From Neorhizobium sp. SOG26 (GTDB taxonomy: Bacteria > Pseudomonadota > Alphaproteobacteria > Rhizobiales > Rhizobiaceae), in assembly GCF_003491345.1 (NCBI RefSeq), contig NZ_CP025512.1, forward strand, positions 372,001 to 436,000: DNA of 64,000 nt, read 5' to 3'. Positions 36,816 to 46,018 of the stretch are shown piece after piece. The translations under genes and the position numbers were made by a program. Every line of letters starts with the position of its first letter. Position 1 is the stretch's first letter. The notes beneath the pieces were generated by a model, which saw only the letters and a list, made by a program, of their open reading frames with translations, did not search any database and was not told the origin of the DNA.

Positions 36816-39386
36816 ATGGTATCGACCTATCTCACCTTCGATCTCGTCAATCGCGATATCCAGAAGAGCCTCGGCCGCATCTCCGGCCAGACGATGGTGG
36901 CCAACGATACCAAGTATTACCAGGAGAATATCGGCAAGGTGAAAAACCTGGACGAGTTCCTGGGCGATTACCGGCTTTATTCCTACGCCATGAAGGCGCA
37001 CGGCCTGGAAGAGATGATCTACGCCAAGGCCTTCATGAAGAAGGTGTTCGAAAGCGACCTCAGCGACGAGAACTCGTTTGCCAACCGCCTGACGGACGAG
37101 CGTTACAAGAACATCGCCGCGGCGTTCAATTTTGGGGCAGCCGGGGGGACTGCTGCCGCCCAGTCGAACGGCCAGATGGATGAATTGTTCGAGACCTACG
37201 ACGAAACTGTCGCAGCATTGAACGATACGACGGCCGAGGACACCCGCTATTTCAAGGTCATGCTCGGCACGCTGGGCAATATCAACAGCGTCGACGAGCT
37301 TCTCGCCAACGACCGCCTGCGTGATTACCTGTTCCGCGCCTACGATTATGACGCGAAATATTACAACCGCGATGCCATCCGCGGCGCCATGGTGAGCGAT
37401 CCGAACGATCCGTCGAGCTTCTTCAACCAGGCATATGGCAACGAGCTTGCGGGTTACCGCGCGGCGCGCACGGAGGATGGCGAGCTTGCCGAGCGCGCCA
37501 CGATCATCATCGCGCTTCCCGCCCTGCAGGACACCATCCAGACAGGACAGACGACGCGCACCGACCTGATGGCGCAGATTGCCGCCAAGCAGAACGAGAT
37601 CGACAATGCCACCGGCGACACCTCGGCGCTGCAGCAGGAACTGGACGCGCTGCAGGCGAGCCTTGCCGCGACCGAAGCCGGGCTCCTCAGCGACCAGGCC
37701 GAACTCGACCGCTATAACACGCGCCTGACGGAGCTCAACTCGCGCCTTGTGCCGGTCGACCAGACGGAAGCGCGCCGCGAAGCGCTGCAGGAGATCATCA
37801 ATGCATCGGTCGACAAGATCCCGTTCTTCCAGTTCATGGAAGTGCTGGCGAATGACTTCAACTTCAACCCGGATGGTTCGGTGCCGCCCGGCGGCTTCAT
37901 CACGGACGACAAGATCGATGAACTGGTTGGCGGCTATTTCAGCTCCCAGACACGCACCACCCGTGCCGAGGCAATGTATAATCAGGAGTATTTCGAGAAG
38001 AAGCTCCCGACCATCACCAAGGCTTCCGACATCACGGACGACCCGCGGCTGCTGCAGTATGTGAAGGTCGCCTACGGTCTCGACGAAAGCTATATCGTCC
38101 CGTCAACGATCGAGCGTATCCTGGCGAACGACGGCGGCATCGTAGAGCAATATGAAGAAACGCGTCCGCAATACCGCGCGCTCTACAACGCCTTCAACTT
38201 CCAGGCGGACGGTACCGTCGCTGCCGGCAACGCCCAGACCGAAGCACAGACCTCGGCGACCCGCGACGGCTATATGAGCCGCTGGGACGACAAGCAGGAA
38301 GCTGCGACAGAGAAGAGCATCCAGTTCTACAAGCTCGACATGGCCGCGCTCAAGTCGGTCAACGATCTATTCGGCTCGGGCCGGACCAGCCTCAACTTTG
38401 CGCTGGAGGCCGTCGGCATCGAGCTGTCGACCTACTCCGACCTGAAGCTTCGGAACGCGCTGAAGAGCGATCTTTCCGACCCCAAGAGCTACATCTACAC
38501 GCTGAAGGATCCGCGCCTCGTCAAGCTTGCGAAGCTGTTCAACTTCGCCCCGGACGGTTTGATAACCACGCCCGTCATGGCGCAGTCCAACGCGACCATC
38601 ACCAACATCGCCAAGGACTACATCCTGCGCAAGACGCGCTATCTCGAAAAGGATGAGCTCGAAGCAGCCAAGACCAAGGCGCAGGCGGAAGCGAAGTATT
38701 ACACCGACACCATTCAGCGCATCGAGAACAAGTCGGAGCTCCTGGCGGACCGCAAGCTGCTCGACATCCTGCTGTTTTCGAAGGGCATCGATCCGGAAAC
38801 CGTCACTGACGATTTCCTGAAGAAGGCCTTCGATTCAGACCTTTCGGATACGAAGAGCTTCGTCAACATCCAGGCTGACAAGCGTTTTGCGCAGCTCGTC
38901 GGCACGTTCAACTTCCTGCCGGATGGCGAAATCGATCGCCGGGCCGCTGGTAACGTGCAGAACGGCGGCGAGGTCATCACCACGCAAAGCATGTATGTGC
39001 GGCAGTTGCTGGAGACTGAGCAAGGCGAGGAAAACCCGGGCGTGCGCCTGGCGCTTTATTTCGAGCGCATGGCCGACAGCATCACTGACCCTTACGTCAT
39101 CCTCGGCGACGAGGCGCTGCTGGAGTTCTTCCGCGTCACCTTCAGCATGCCCGCCGAAATGGGCAGCATGGATGTCGACAAGCAGGCGCAACTCGTCAAG
39201 AGCAAGCTCAACCTGGAAGACCTGAGCGATCCGGTGAAGCTCAAGAAGCTCGTCCAGCGCTTCACCATGATGTACGACATCGAGAACCAGGTGATCAGTT
39301 CCGGTGCCGTCGACATCCTGGGCGGCACGAGCGGCAGCATCAGCGCCGACACGCTCTGGGCACTTTCGCAGCTGAAGATGCGCTAG
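36816..39386 (+). CDS. Multi-repeat DUF1217 protein
   Basis: The 856-residue protein consists of about six copies of a ~75-90 residue helical unit typical of DUF1217. Each copy has a pattern of [Y]Y...L..I.s.ddLl.D.rL..Y.l.ayGl, then ..l...l.SDlsD..S, and ends with a ..lv..FNF.pdG motif. Units start near residues 33, 143, 388, 500, 610 and 720. The second is interrupted by a coiled coil (about 230-320, many Gln, Leu, Glu). There is no signal peptide. DUF1217 proteins are usually found in rhizobial flagellar clusters; no flagellar gene is present here. ATG 36816 has AGGG seven bases upstream. Function is not known; a structural or secreted role is inferred. Confidence 0.85.
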   Translation: MVSTYLTFDLVNRDIQKSLGRISGQTMVANDTKYYQENIGKVKNLDEFLGDYRLYSYAMKAHGLEEMIYAKAFMKKVFESDLSDENSFANRLTDERYKNIAAAFNFGAAGGTAAAQSNGQMDELFETYDETVAALNDTTAEDTRYFKVMLGTLGNINSVDELLANDRLRDYLFRAYDYDAKYYNRDAIRGAMVSDPNDPSSFFNQAYGNELAGYRAARTEDGELAERATIIIALPALQDTIQTGQTTRTDLMAQIAAKQNEIDNATGDTSALQQELDALQASLAATEAGLLSDQAELDRYNTRLTELNSRLVPVDQTEARREALQEIINASVDKIPFFQFMEVLANDFNFNPDGSVPPGGFITDDKIDELVGGYFSSQTRTTRAEAMYNQEYFEKKLPTITKASDITDDPRLLQYVKVAYGLDESYIVPSTIERILANDGGIVEQYEETRPQYRALYNAFNFQADGTVAAGNAQTEAQTSATRDGYMSRWDDKQEAATEKSIQFYKLDMAALKSVNDLFGSGRTSLNFALEAVGIELSTYSDLKLRNALKSDLSDPKSYIYTLKDPRLVKLAKLFNFAPDGLITTPVMAQSNATITNIAKDYILRKTRYLEKDELEAAKTKAQAEAKYYTDTIQRIENKSELLADRKLLDILLFSKGIDPETVTDDFLKKAFDSDLSDTKSFVNIQADKRFAQLVGTFNFLPDGEIDRRAAGNVQNGGEVITTQSMYVRQLLETEQGEENPGVRLALYFERMADSITDPYVILGDEALLEFFRVTFSMPAEMGSMDVDKQAQLVKSKLNLEDLSDPVKLKKLVQRFTMMYDIENQVISSGAVDILGGTSGSISADTLWALSQLKMR

Positions 39387-39420
39387 CCCTCTAGCGCATC
39401 ATCCGGGCCCGAGGGTCCCG

Positions 39421-40854
39421 CTACGGGACGCTGACGACCTTGCCGGGGTTCATGATGCCGGCCGGGTCGAAGGCCATCTTGATGCGCCGCATCAGGTCCA
39501 TCTCGATCGGTGAGCGGATATGCGCGAGCTCGTCCCGCTTCAACTGTCCGATCCCATGTTCGGCCGAGATCGAGCCACCGGCAGCCAGCACGATCGGGTG
39601 GACGATGTCATTGATCATCCGCCACTTGGCGAGGAAATCCGCCTTGTCGGCGCCGACCGGTTGGGAGATGTTGTAGTGGATGTTGCCGTCGCCCAGGTGG
39701 CCGAAGGCGCAGATGCGTGCACCCGGAACCGCTTCGAGCACGGCCTTGTCCGCTTCCGCCATGAAAGCCGGGATCTTCGAAACCGGCACCGAAACGTCAT
39801 GCTTGATAGAGCCGCCTTCCGGCTTCTGGGCATCCGACAGGCTTTCGCGCATGTGCCAGAGCGCCTTTTGCTGCGCGACCGAGGAAGCAATCACAGCATC
39901 GCGGATCAGCCCGCTGTCTAAGCCCGCCTCCAGCAGCGTCTGGATCATGCGCTCCGCTGTTTCGGCGGAGTCCGATGTCGAGATGTCGATCAGCACATAC
40001 CACGGATGCGGATCGGACAGCGGGTCGCGCACACCTTCGGTATGGCGAACCGAGAACTCTATGCCGATGCGCGGCATCAGCTCAAAGCCGGTGAGAGAAG
40101 TGCCGCACAAGGTGGAAGCGGTCTCCAGCAGCTGCAACGCATCCTCCGGCGAATTGACGCCTGCCATCGCGACCTGGTGGCCGCGCGGCTGCGGGAACAG
40201 CTTCAGAACCGCGCCGGTGATGACGCCGAGCGTACCTTCCGCGCCGATGAACAGATCGCGCAGGTCATAACCGGTATTGTCCTTCTTCAGCCGGCGCAGG
40301 CCGTCCCAGATTTCACCAGTCGGCAGCACGACCTCCAGCCCCAGGCAGAGCTGGCGCATGTTGCCATAGGCAAGCACGGCGGTGCCGCCGGCATTGGTGG
40401 AAAGGTTGCCGCCAATCCGGCAGGAGCCTTCCGATCCGAGCGACAGCGGAAACAGGCGGTCGACGGCTTCTGCGGCCTTCTGGACATCCGCCAGGATCGC
40501 GCCGCCATCCGCAACCAGAACATTCGCAACCGGATCGACATCACGAATGCGGTTCATCCGCTCCAGCGAAAGGATCAGGTCGGTGCCTTCGGCGCGCGGC
40601 GTCTGGCCGCCGACAAGCCCCGTATTGCCGGTCTGCGGTACGATCGGCGTGCCGGTTTCGCTGGCGAGTTTGAGGATTGCGGAAACTTCCTGGGTCGAAC
40701 CGGGCTTCAGGAGCATTGGGGAGGCGCCCCGGTACAGCCCACGCCCTTCCACCAGATGCGGCGCGAGGTCATTCGGGTCGCGCAGCACATGATTGGCGCC
40801 GACAATGGCGGCGAAACGATCGAGAAGCTCCGGTCGCGGTCCTGGAATGTCCAT
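39421..40854 (-). CDS. FAD-binding oxidoreductase, GlcD/D-2-hydroxyacid dehydrogenase type
   Basis: The 477-residue protein belongs to the FAD_binding_4/FAD-oxidase_C family (GlcD, D-lactate and D-2-hydroxyglutarate dehydrogenases). Residues 50-200 hold the FAD fold with PQTGNTGLVGGQTP and SLGSEGSCRIGGNLSTNAGG; the C-terminal half includes FGHLGDGNIHYN with metal- or substrate-binding His residues and GSISAEHGIGQLK. The substrate cannot be fixed from sequence; D-2-hydroxyglutarate or D-lactate are the best guesses. ATG 40854 has AAGGAGG close upstream. It follows tsaC by 19 bases, so they form an operon. Confidence 0.88.
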   Translation of the reverse strand: MDIPGPRPELLDRFAAIVGANHVLRDPNDLAPHLVEGRGLYRGASPMLLKPGSTQEVSAILKLASETGTPIVPQTGNTGLVGGQTPRAEGTDLILSLERMNRIRDVDPVANVLVADGGAILADVQKAAEAVDRLFPLSLGSEGSCRIGGNLSTNAGGTAVLAYGNMRQLCLGLEVVLPTGEIWDGLRRLKKDNTGYDLRDLFIGAEGTLGVITGAVLKLFPQPRGHQVAMAGVNSPEDALQLLETASTLCGTSLTGFELMPRIGIEFSVRHTEGVRDPLSDPHPWYVLIDISTSDSAETAERMIQTLLEAGLDSGLIRDAVIASSVAQQKALWHMRESLSDAQKPEGGSIKHDVSVPVSKIPAFMAEADKAVLEAVPGARICAFGHLGDGNIHYNISQPVGADKADFLAKWRMINDIVHPIVLAAGGSISAEHGIGQLKRDELAHIRSPIEMDLMRRIKMAFDPAGIMNPGKVVSVP

Positions 40855-40873
40855 AGGCTCCTCCTTCTGTCGG

Positions 40874-41854
40874 CTAGGTATCGCGCGGCGCGGCCGCACG
40901 CGAAAGGCGGTCGTTGATGGCTTCGCCAAGGCCATGATTGGGTATTGGTGCCACGGCGATGACCCGCGCTCCGGTCGCATCGGCGCGCTTCAGCATGTCG
41001 AAAAGATTGGCCGCCGCCTCGGCGAGGTCACCGGAAGGGCTGAGATTGAACATCGCCGCGGCCTCGTTCGAGTTGCGAACGGCCTCGGGACCGAACTGGA
41101 TCAACGTTTCCCCGGCCTTGGCCTCGGTCGCCTGCAGGCGGACCTGTGCGCCCGGAGCATAATGGGAGGCAAGCATGCCCGGCGCCTCGATGATCGCCGC
41201 AGCACCCTTCGGTCGCTCGATCGCGGTCCCTGTAATCTTCTCGATCTCCTCGGCCGCGATGCCGCCCGGCCGCAGCAATCGGATCGTGTCTCCTTCCACC
41301 CGCACGATGGTCGATTCCACGCCGACCGGCGCGGTGCCGCCATCAATCACCAGCTTCAGCTTTTCCCCAAGGTCATCCGCTACATGCCGGGCACGCGTCG
41401 GGCTGATCTTGCCGGACGTATTGGCGCTTGGCGCCGCAAGCGGCTTTCCGAAGGCCCGAATGAGATCGGAAGCGAAACCCTTCGGCACCCGGATGCCGAC
41501 CGTATCGAGGCCCGCTGTCGCCAGCGCATGGATGCCGCTCTCCGGCTTCAGCGGCAGGATGAGCGTCAGCGGCCCCGGCCAGAAGGTCTCCGCCAGCTTT
41601 CGCGATATCGGATCAAAGACGGCGTAGTGCTCGGCCATGGCGAGATCCGCCATGTGGCAGATGAGCGGGTTGAAGCGTGGCCGGCCCTTGGTCTCGTAGA
41701 TGCGTGTGATCGCGCTCGGATTGGTCGCGTCGGCCGCAAGCCCGTAGACTGTTTCGGTCGGCACTGCCACGGGTAGGCCTTCGCCCAGCACCTGGCAGGC
41801 TGCCTCGATGCCGTGGTCGCGGTCTGTTCTGATGTCGATGATGTCTGCCGTCAT
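40874..41854 (-). CDS. tsaC: L-threonylcarbamoyladenylate synthase (Sua5 type)
   Basis: The enzyme makes threonylcarbamoyl-AMP for the t6A37 modification of tRNAs that read ANN codons. The 326-residue product is the long Sua5-type form: an N-terminal YrdC domain (PTETVYGLAADA, KGRPRFNPLICH, WPGPLTLIL, SANTSGKISPT) and a C-terminal Sua5 domain (from about residue 225, SHYAPGAQVRL). It lies between an unknown gene (33 bases upstream) and the FAD oxidoreductase. Confidence 0.93.
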   Translation of the reverse strand: MTADIIDIRTDRDHGIEAACQVLGEGLPVAVPTETVYGLAADATNPSAITRIYETKGRPRFNPLICHMADLAMAEHYAVFDPISRKLAETFWPGPLTLILPLKPESGIHALATAGLDTVGIRVPKGFASDLIRAFGKPLAAPSANTSGKISPTRARHVADDLGEKLKLVIDGGTAPVGVESTIVRVEGDTIRLLRPGGIAAEEIEKITGTAIERPKGAAAIIEAPGMLASHYAPGAQVRLQATEAKAGETLIQFGPEAVRNSNEAAAMFNLSPSGDLAEAAANLFDMLKRADATGARVIAVAPIPNHGLGEAINDRLSRAAAPRDT

Positions 41855-41887
41855 GTCCGCCTGTGAATAACGCGGACCGGGCCAGCT

Positions 41888-42514
41888 TCAAAGCTTTTTG
41901 ATCTTTTCCCGAAGCTCTTCGCTGGAGGTCCCCAACATCAGCACGTTCTTGACGGCTTCCTTGGGGTCGCTGGTCTGGAACAGCACACCGTTCTTGCGGA
42001 TCGAGCGGTTGATCTGCAGCTTGCCTGGCTCGCCGGTGAGCGCCACGGCAAAATACATGCGGCCGTTCGCCGGGCTGATCCGCTCGAAGAAGGTGTCTTC
42101 GCCAATCTGGCCGGAAAAGTTGGCGATGTAGAAGGACCAGCTCACCGGCAGGCGGGCGAGCAGCGTGCGTGCCGCCGTCACATGGCAGTAACCAAGGTGC
42201 GGCCGCTCATCCAGCGTGCGGTGGAAGATGATCTTGGGAAACTGGATCGAGCGATGGAAGCCGTTGATCCGCTCGTGGCTCTTTTCGGCGGCAGCCTGCA
42301 GCACCTGGCCGGTGCGCTCGGCGACCTCCTCATGCGTCAGGTAGCGCCGCTCTTCCGGCGACCACGTGCTGCGCGCCCGGTAGATCCGGCCGGTGCGCAG
42401 GAACTCGGAATGTTTGGCAGGTTTGGGCGCCGGCTGGTTTGCAGCCGAAGGCGCAGGAGCATCGAAATACCTGATCTTTGCGCTGGGCTGCACGGCGACA
42501 TAGCTCCTGTTCAT
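41888..42514 (-). CDS. Hypothetical protein upstream of tsaC
   Basis: The product (208 residues from ATG 42514; an in-frame ATG at 42577 would add 21) is not one I recognise. It is basic, with a Pro/Ala-rich N-terminal part, a central helical region (YLTHEEVAERTGQVLQAAAEK) and a more globular C-terminal half containing WSFYIANFSGQIGEDTFFERI. No signal peptide or membrane helix is visible. Neither candidate start has a clear ribosome binding site. Its position suggests it is the first gene of the tsaC transcript. Confidence 0.6.
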   Translation of the reverse strand: MNRSYVAVQPSAKIRYFDAPAPSAANQPAPKPAKHSEFLRTGRIYRARSTWSPEERRYLTHEEVAERTGQVLQAAAEKSHERINGFHRSIQFPKIIFHRTLDERPHLGYCHVTAARTLLARLPVSWSFYIANFSGQIGEDTFFERISPANGRMYFAVALTGEPGKLQINRSIRKNGVLFQTSDPKEAVKNVLMLGTSSEELREKIKKL

Positions 42515-42776
42515 GCTGCGATCAAAACCGTAGCGACCTTCTTGCCACCCCTTCCTTTTGCGGGGCTGGAGACACACCCTTCAACGACAAAAACACGCCG
42601 TCGTCATTGCAGTGTCCGATGTCGCATTGTCGCCTATGCGACAGATCCGTCGGGTGGTTATATCCGCGCCGGGTGGGGAACAGGATTTATCGGTCGCGGT
42701 GATTTTCGGCGAGGCAGGCCAGGCGGAACGCCGCGGTCGTCCCGGACCCTTTGCCGCGCATTTTGGGAACCGGAAG

Positions 42777-44027
42777 ATGGAATTTCGCAGTCAGGTGATG
42801 CGGCAGCTCAAGAACCGCCGCGAAGGCTTCAGCCTCGAGCAATCGTTCTATACCGACCCGGCCTATTTCAAGCTCGATATGGAAATGCTCTGGTACCGTG
42901 ACTGGCTGTTCGTCGGCCATGATTGCGAACTCCCGAAGAACGGCAGCTATTTCACCCTGCAGATCGGCGATTATCCGGTGGTCGTGGTGCGCGGACGCGA
43001 TGGGCAGATCCGCGCGCTGCACAACACCTGTCGGCACCGCGGAAGCCGCGTCTGCACCAAGGAGCATGGCTCGGCGGTTCGGCTTGTCTGCCCCTACCAT
43101 CAGTGGACCTATGAACTCGACGGCTCGCTGCTCGTCGGCCGCCAGATGGGTAGCGACTTCGACAAGTCGCAATACGGCATGAAGCGGGTCCATTGCGAAA
43201 GCGTCGGCGGCTATATCTTCATCTGCCTTGCAAATGAAGCGCCGGATTTCGCGCCGGTACGGGCGCAGATCGAACCCTATCTCGCGCCGCATCGCCTGAC
43301 CGAAGCGAAAGTCGCCCACCAGTCGACCATCATTGAAAAGGGCAACTGGAAGCTCGTCTGGGAAAACAATCGCGAGTGTTACCATTGCGCCGCGAACCAT
43401 CCGGAGCTTTGCCGGACTTATCCGGAAGCGCCAACGGCAACCGGTGTCCAGGGCGCGGCGGATGACCCAGTAATTGCCGATCACTGGAAACGTTGCGAGG
43501 CGGCGGGCCTGCCCAGCACCTTCCAGATGCATGAAAGCGGGCAGTTCCGCGTCGCCCGCATGCCGCTTGTCGAGGAGGCGGAAAGCTACACCATGTCCGG
43601 CAAGCCGGCCGTTTCGCGCCCGCTGTCGGATGATGTGACGCTCCCGCATATCGGTACGATGCTGCTCTTCCATTACCCGACCACCTGGAACCATGTGCTG
43701 GGCGACCATGCGATCTCCTTCCGCGTGCTGCCGCTTGGGCCGGAGGAAACCGCCGTCACCACGAAATGGCTGGTCCACAAGGATGCCGTCGAGGGCGTTG
43801 ACTATAACCTCGAGGAACTGACGCATGTCTGGAACATGACCAACGACCAGGACCGCCAGATTGTCGAGGAAAACGCCTTCGGCATCCGTTCTCCGGCCTA
43901 TGAGCCGGGCCCGTACTCGGATCTCCACGAAGGCGGCGTCATGCAATTTGTCGAATGGTATTCGAACTTCATGGTCAACCGCCTGATGGGCGAGGGCGAG
44001 CAGGGGCAACTTTCGATCGTCGCCTGA
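42777..44027 (+). CDS. Rieske non-heme iron oxygenase alpha subunit (betaine/stachydrine demethylase-like)
   Basis: The 416-residue protein has the Rieske 2Fe-2S site C-x-H...C-x2-H (Cys85, His87, Cys105, His108 in CRHRG and CPYHQW) and a mononuclear iron site with ENNRECYHCAANH (Glu200, His203, His208). It is closest in pattern to glycine betaine, carnitine and stachydrine (proline betaine) N-demethylases, such as Stc2 of Sinorhizobium, so an N-methylated osmolyte is a likely substrate. The usual reductase gene is not adjacent. ATG 42777 is preceded by GGAAG at short distance; an ATG at 42798 is possible. It ends at a terminator. Confidence 0.87.
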   Translation: MEFRSQVMRQLKNRREGFSLEQSFYTDPAYFKLDMEMLWYRDWLFVGHDCELPKNGSYFTLQIGDYPVVVVRGRDGQIRALHNTCRHRGSRVCTKEHGSAVRLVCPYHQWTYELDGSLLVGRQMGSDFDKSQYGMKRVHCESVGGYIFICLANEAPDFAPVRAQIEPYLAPHRLTEAKVAHQSTIIEKGNWKLVWENNRECYHCAANHPELCRTYPEAPTATGVQGAADDPVIADHWKRCEAAGLPSTFQMHESGQFRVARMPLVEEAESYTMSGKPAVSRPLSDDVTLPHIGTMLLFHYPTTWNHVLGDHAISFRVLPLGPEETAVTTKWLVHKDAVEGVDYNLEELTHVWNMTNDQDRQIVEENAFGIRSPAYEPGPYSDLHEGGVMQFVEWYSNFMVNRLMGEGEQGQLSIVA

Positions 44028-44054
44028 TCCGCGAGACGTCCAACAACCATCTGC

Positions 44055-44089
44055 AAACGGCCAGGCCTTCGCTTGGCCGTTTTCTTGTT
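44055..44089 (+). terminator. Terminator of the Rieske oxygenase gene
   Basis: AAACGGCCAGGC (44055-44066) pairs with GCTTGGCCGTTT (44071-44082), one G-U, loop of four bases, then TTTCTTGTTG. Confidence 0.8.
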
Positions 44090-44135
44090 GTGGATGCCGC
44101 ATCACCAGTCGGCCTGGCGCTCCTCACGCACGAGA

Positions 44136-44165
44136 TTGACAACTGTATTTACGTTTACGTAAAAA
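44136..44165 (+). promoter_or_regulatory. Promoter with MerR/LiuR-like operator in its spacer
   Basis: TTGACA (44136-44141) and TAAAAA (44160-44165) are 18 bases apart. The spacer and -10 contain the dyad TTTACG-TTTA-CGTAAA (44148-44163). MerR-family regulators bind dyads in such long spacers, and LiuR-type members use similar ACGT-containing sites ahead of acyl-CoA catabolism genes. The regulator itself is not in the window. Confidence 0.45.
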
Positions 44166-44225
44166 GCAGGTGGAGAAGCCGGTCCCGCGGATCGGCTGCG
44201 GCGCGTCAGGCGAGGAGATTTCGAT

Positions 44226-46007
44226 ATGTACAAGGCACCGGTTCAGGATATCGCATTCACGCTCAACCATGTGGCGGGACTGGCGGAAGCCGTGGAAAGC
44301 GGGCGCCTGGGGGATCTCGGTAGCGATCTCGTTGATGCGATCCTGGAGGAAGCAGGTAGCTTCGCCGGTAACGAGATGGCGCCGCTTGGCGAAATTGGCG
44401 ATCGGCAGGGCGCGCGCCTCACCGACGGCGAGGTGAAGACGCCAGACGGCTGGGCCGAACTTTACCGCCACTGGCGCGAGGGTGGCTGGAACGGCCTCAC
44501 GGCACCGGAAGCCTTCGGCGGCCAGAACCTGCCGCATATGCTCAACGTCGCCGCGCTTGAGATGTGGAACTCCGCCTCCATGGCCTTCGCGCTCGCCCCG
44601 ACGCTGACGATGGGTGCGATCGAGGCGCTGGTTGCGCACGGCAGCGACGCGCTGAAGGACAAGTATCTGGCCAAGATGGTATCCGGCGAATGGACCGGCA
44701 CCATGAACCTCACAGAGCCACATGCCGGCTCCGACCTCGGCGTCCTGAAGACGCGCGCAGAACGCAACGGTGACGGCACCTACCGCATCTTCGGCCAGAA
44801 GATCTTCATCACCTGGGGTGAGCACGACGCGGCGGACAACATCATCCACCTGGTGCTGGCACGGCTTCCCGATGCCCCGGCCGGCACCCGCGGCATTTCC
44901 CTTTTCCTGGTGCCGAAGTTCTTGGTCAATGACGACGGCTCGCTCGGCGAGCGCAACGACGTCTATTGCCATTCGATCGAGCACAAGCTTGGCATCCACG
45001 GCTCGCCGACCTGCACCATGATCTATGGCGACGGAAAGTTCGGCGCCGAGAAGGGCGCGATCGGCTGGCTCATTGGCGAGGAAAACAAGGGACTCGCCTG
45101 CATGTTCACGATGATGAACAATGCGCGCCTGGCTGTCGGCATGCAGGGTGTCGCGATTGCCGAGGCGGCAACGCAGAAAGCCATCGCCTATGCCAACGAG
45201 CGCACGCAGGGCAAGGCGCCGGGCTGGTCCGGCTCCGGCATGAGCCCGATCATCGAGCATCCGGATATTGCCCGAACGCTCGTCACCATGAAGGCGTTGA
45301 CGCAAGGCGCGCGCGCGATCTGCTATGCCTGCGCTCATGCGATCGACATGTCGCACCACACCGAAGGCACCGACGCGCGCTTCTGGAGTGAACGCGCTGC
45401 CTTGCTGACGCCGATCGCCAAGGCCTTCGCCACCGATGTCGGCGTCGACGTGGCGTCGCTCGGCATCCAGGTGCATGGCGGCATGGGCTTCATTGAGGAA
45501 ACGGGCGCGGCGCGTTACCTGCGTGATGCCCGCATTGCACCGATCTACGAAGGCACCAACGGCATCCAAGCGATCGACCTTGTCGTGCGCAAGCTGCCGC
45601 TCTCCTCCGGCGAGCAGGTGCGCGGCTTCATCGGGGAGTTGCGCGACATTGCTGAGCGCGTTGCGGCTTCCAACAACGCCGCCTTTGGAGAAACCGGCGA
45701 CCGGCTGAAGGCCGCCCTTGCGGCGCTGGAAACGGCAACGACCTGGCTGCTCGAGGCGCAAGCCGAGGGCCGGGTGGCGGAAGCGCTCGCAGGCGCCACG
45801 CCTTACCAGCGTCTTTTCGGCCTCGTGCTCAACGGTTGTTACCTTGCCAAGGGTGCGCTTGCCCCGGTGGAAGACGGCAACGCCGACAAGCGCGTCGCGC
45901 TTTGCCGCTTCATGGCGGAGAACCTTCTCGCCGAAACCTCGGCACTCAAGGATCGCGTTGTCTCCGGGGCGCCGAGCCTTGAAGCTGCCCGCGCTGTTCT
46001 CGCCTGA
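44226..46007 (+). CDS. Acyl-CoA dehydrogenase
   Basis: This 593-residue flavoenzyme is of the long acyl-CoA dehydrogenase type with an extra C-terminal domain (as in FadE12/DmdC-like proteins). Signatures are GTMNLTEPHAGSDLG (about 157-171), FITWGEHD, the second signature QVHGGMGFIEETGAARYLRDARI (about 418-440) and APIYEGTNGIQAIDL, which carries the catalytic Glu region. The substrate may be a medium- or long-chain or branched acyl-CoA; the operator and the downstream hydratase support acyl-CoA degradation. It is followed after 11 bases by the hydratase gene. Confidence 0.93.
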   Translation: MYKAPVQDIAFTLNHVAGLAEAVESGRLGDLGSDLVDAILEEAGSFAGNEMAPLGEIGDRQGARLTDGEVKTPDGWAELYRHWREGGWNGLTAPEAFGGQNLPHMLNVAALEMWNSASMAFALAPTLTMGAIEALVAHGSDALKDKYLAKMVSGEWTGTMNLTEPHAGSDLGVLKTRAERNGDGTYRIFGQKIFITWGEHDAADNIIHLVLARLPDAPAGTRGISLFLVPKFLVNDDGSLGERNDVYCHSIEHKLGIHGSPTCTMIYGDGKFGAEKGAIGWLIGEENKGLACMFTMMNNARLAVGMQGVAIAEAATQKAIAYANERTQGKAPGWSGSGMSPIIEHPDIARTLVTMKALTQGARAICYACAHAIDMSHHTEGTDARFWSERAALLTPIAKAFATDVGVDVASLGIQVHGGMGFIEETGAARYLRDARIAPIYEGTNGIQAIDLVVRKLPLSSGEQVRGFIGELRDIAERVAASNNAAFGETGDRLKAALAALETATTWLLEAQAEGRVAEALAGATPYQRLFGLVLNGCYLAKGALAPVEDGNADKRVALCRFMAENLLAETSALKDRVVSGAPSLEAARAVLA

Positions 46008-46018
46008 AGGAGCCTCCC

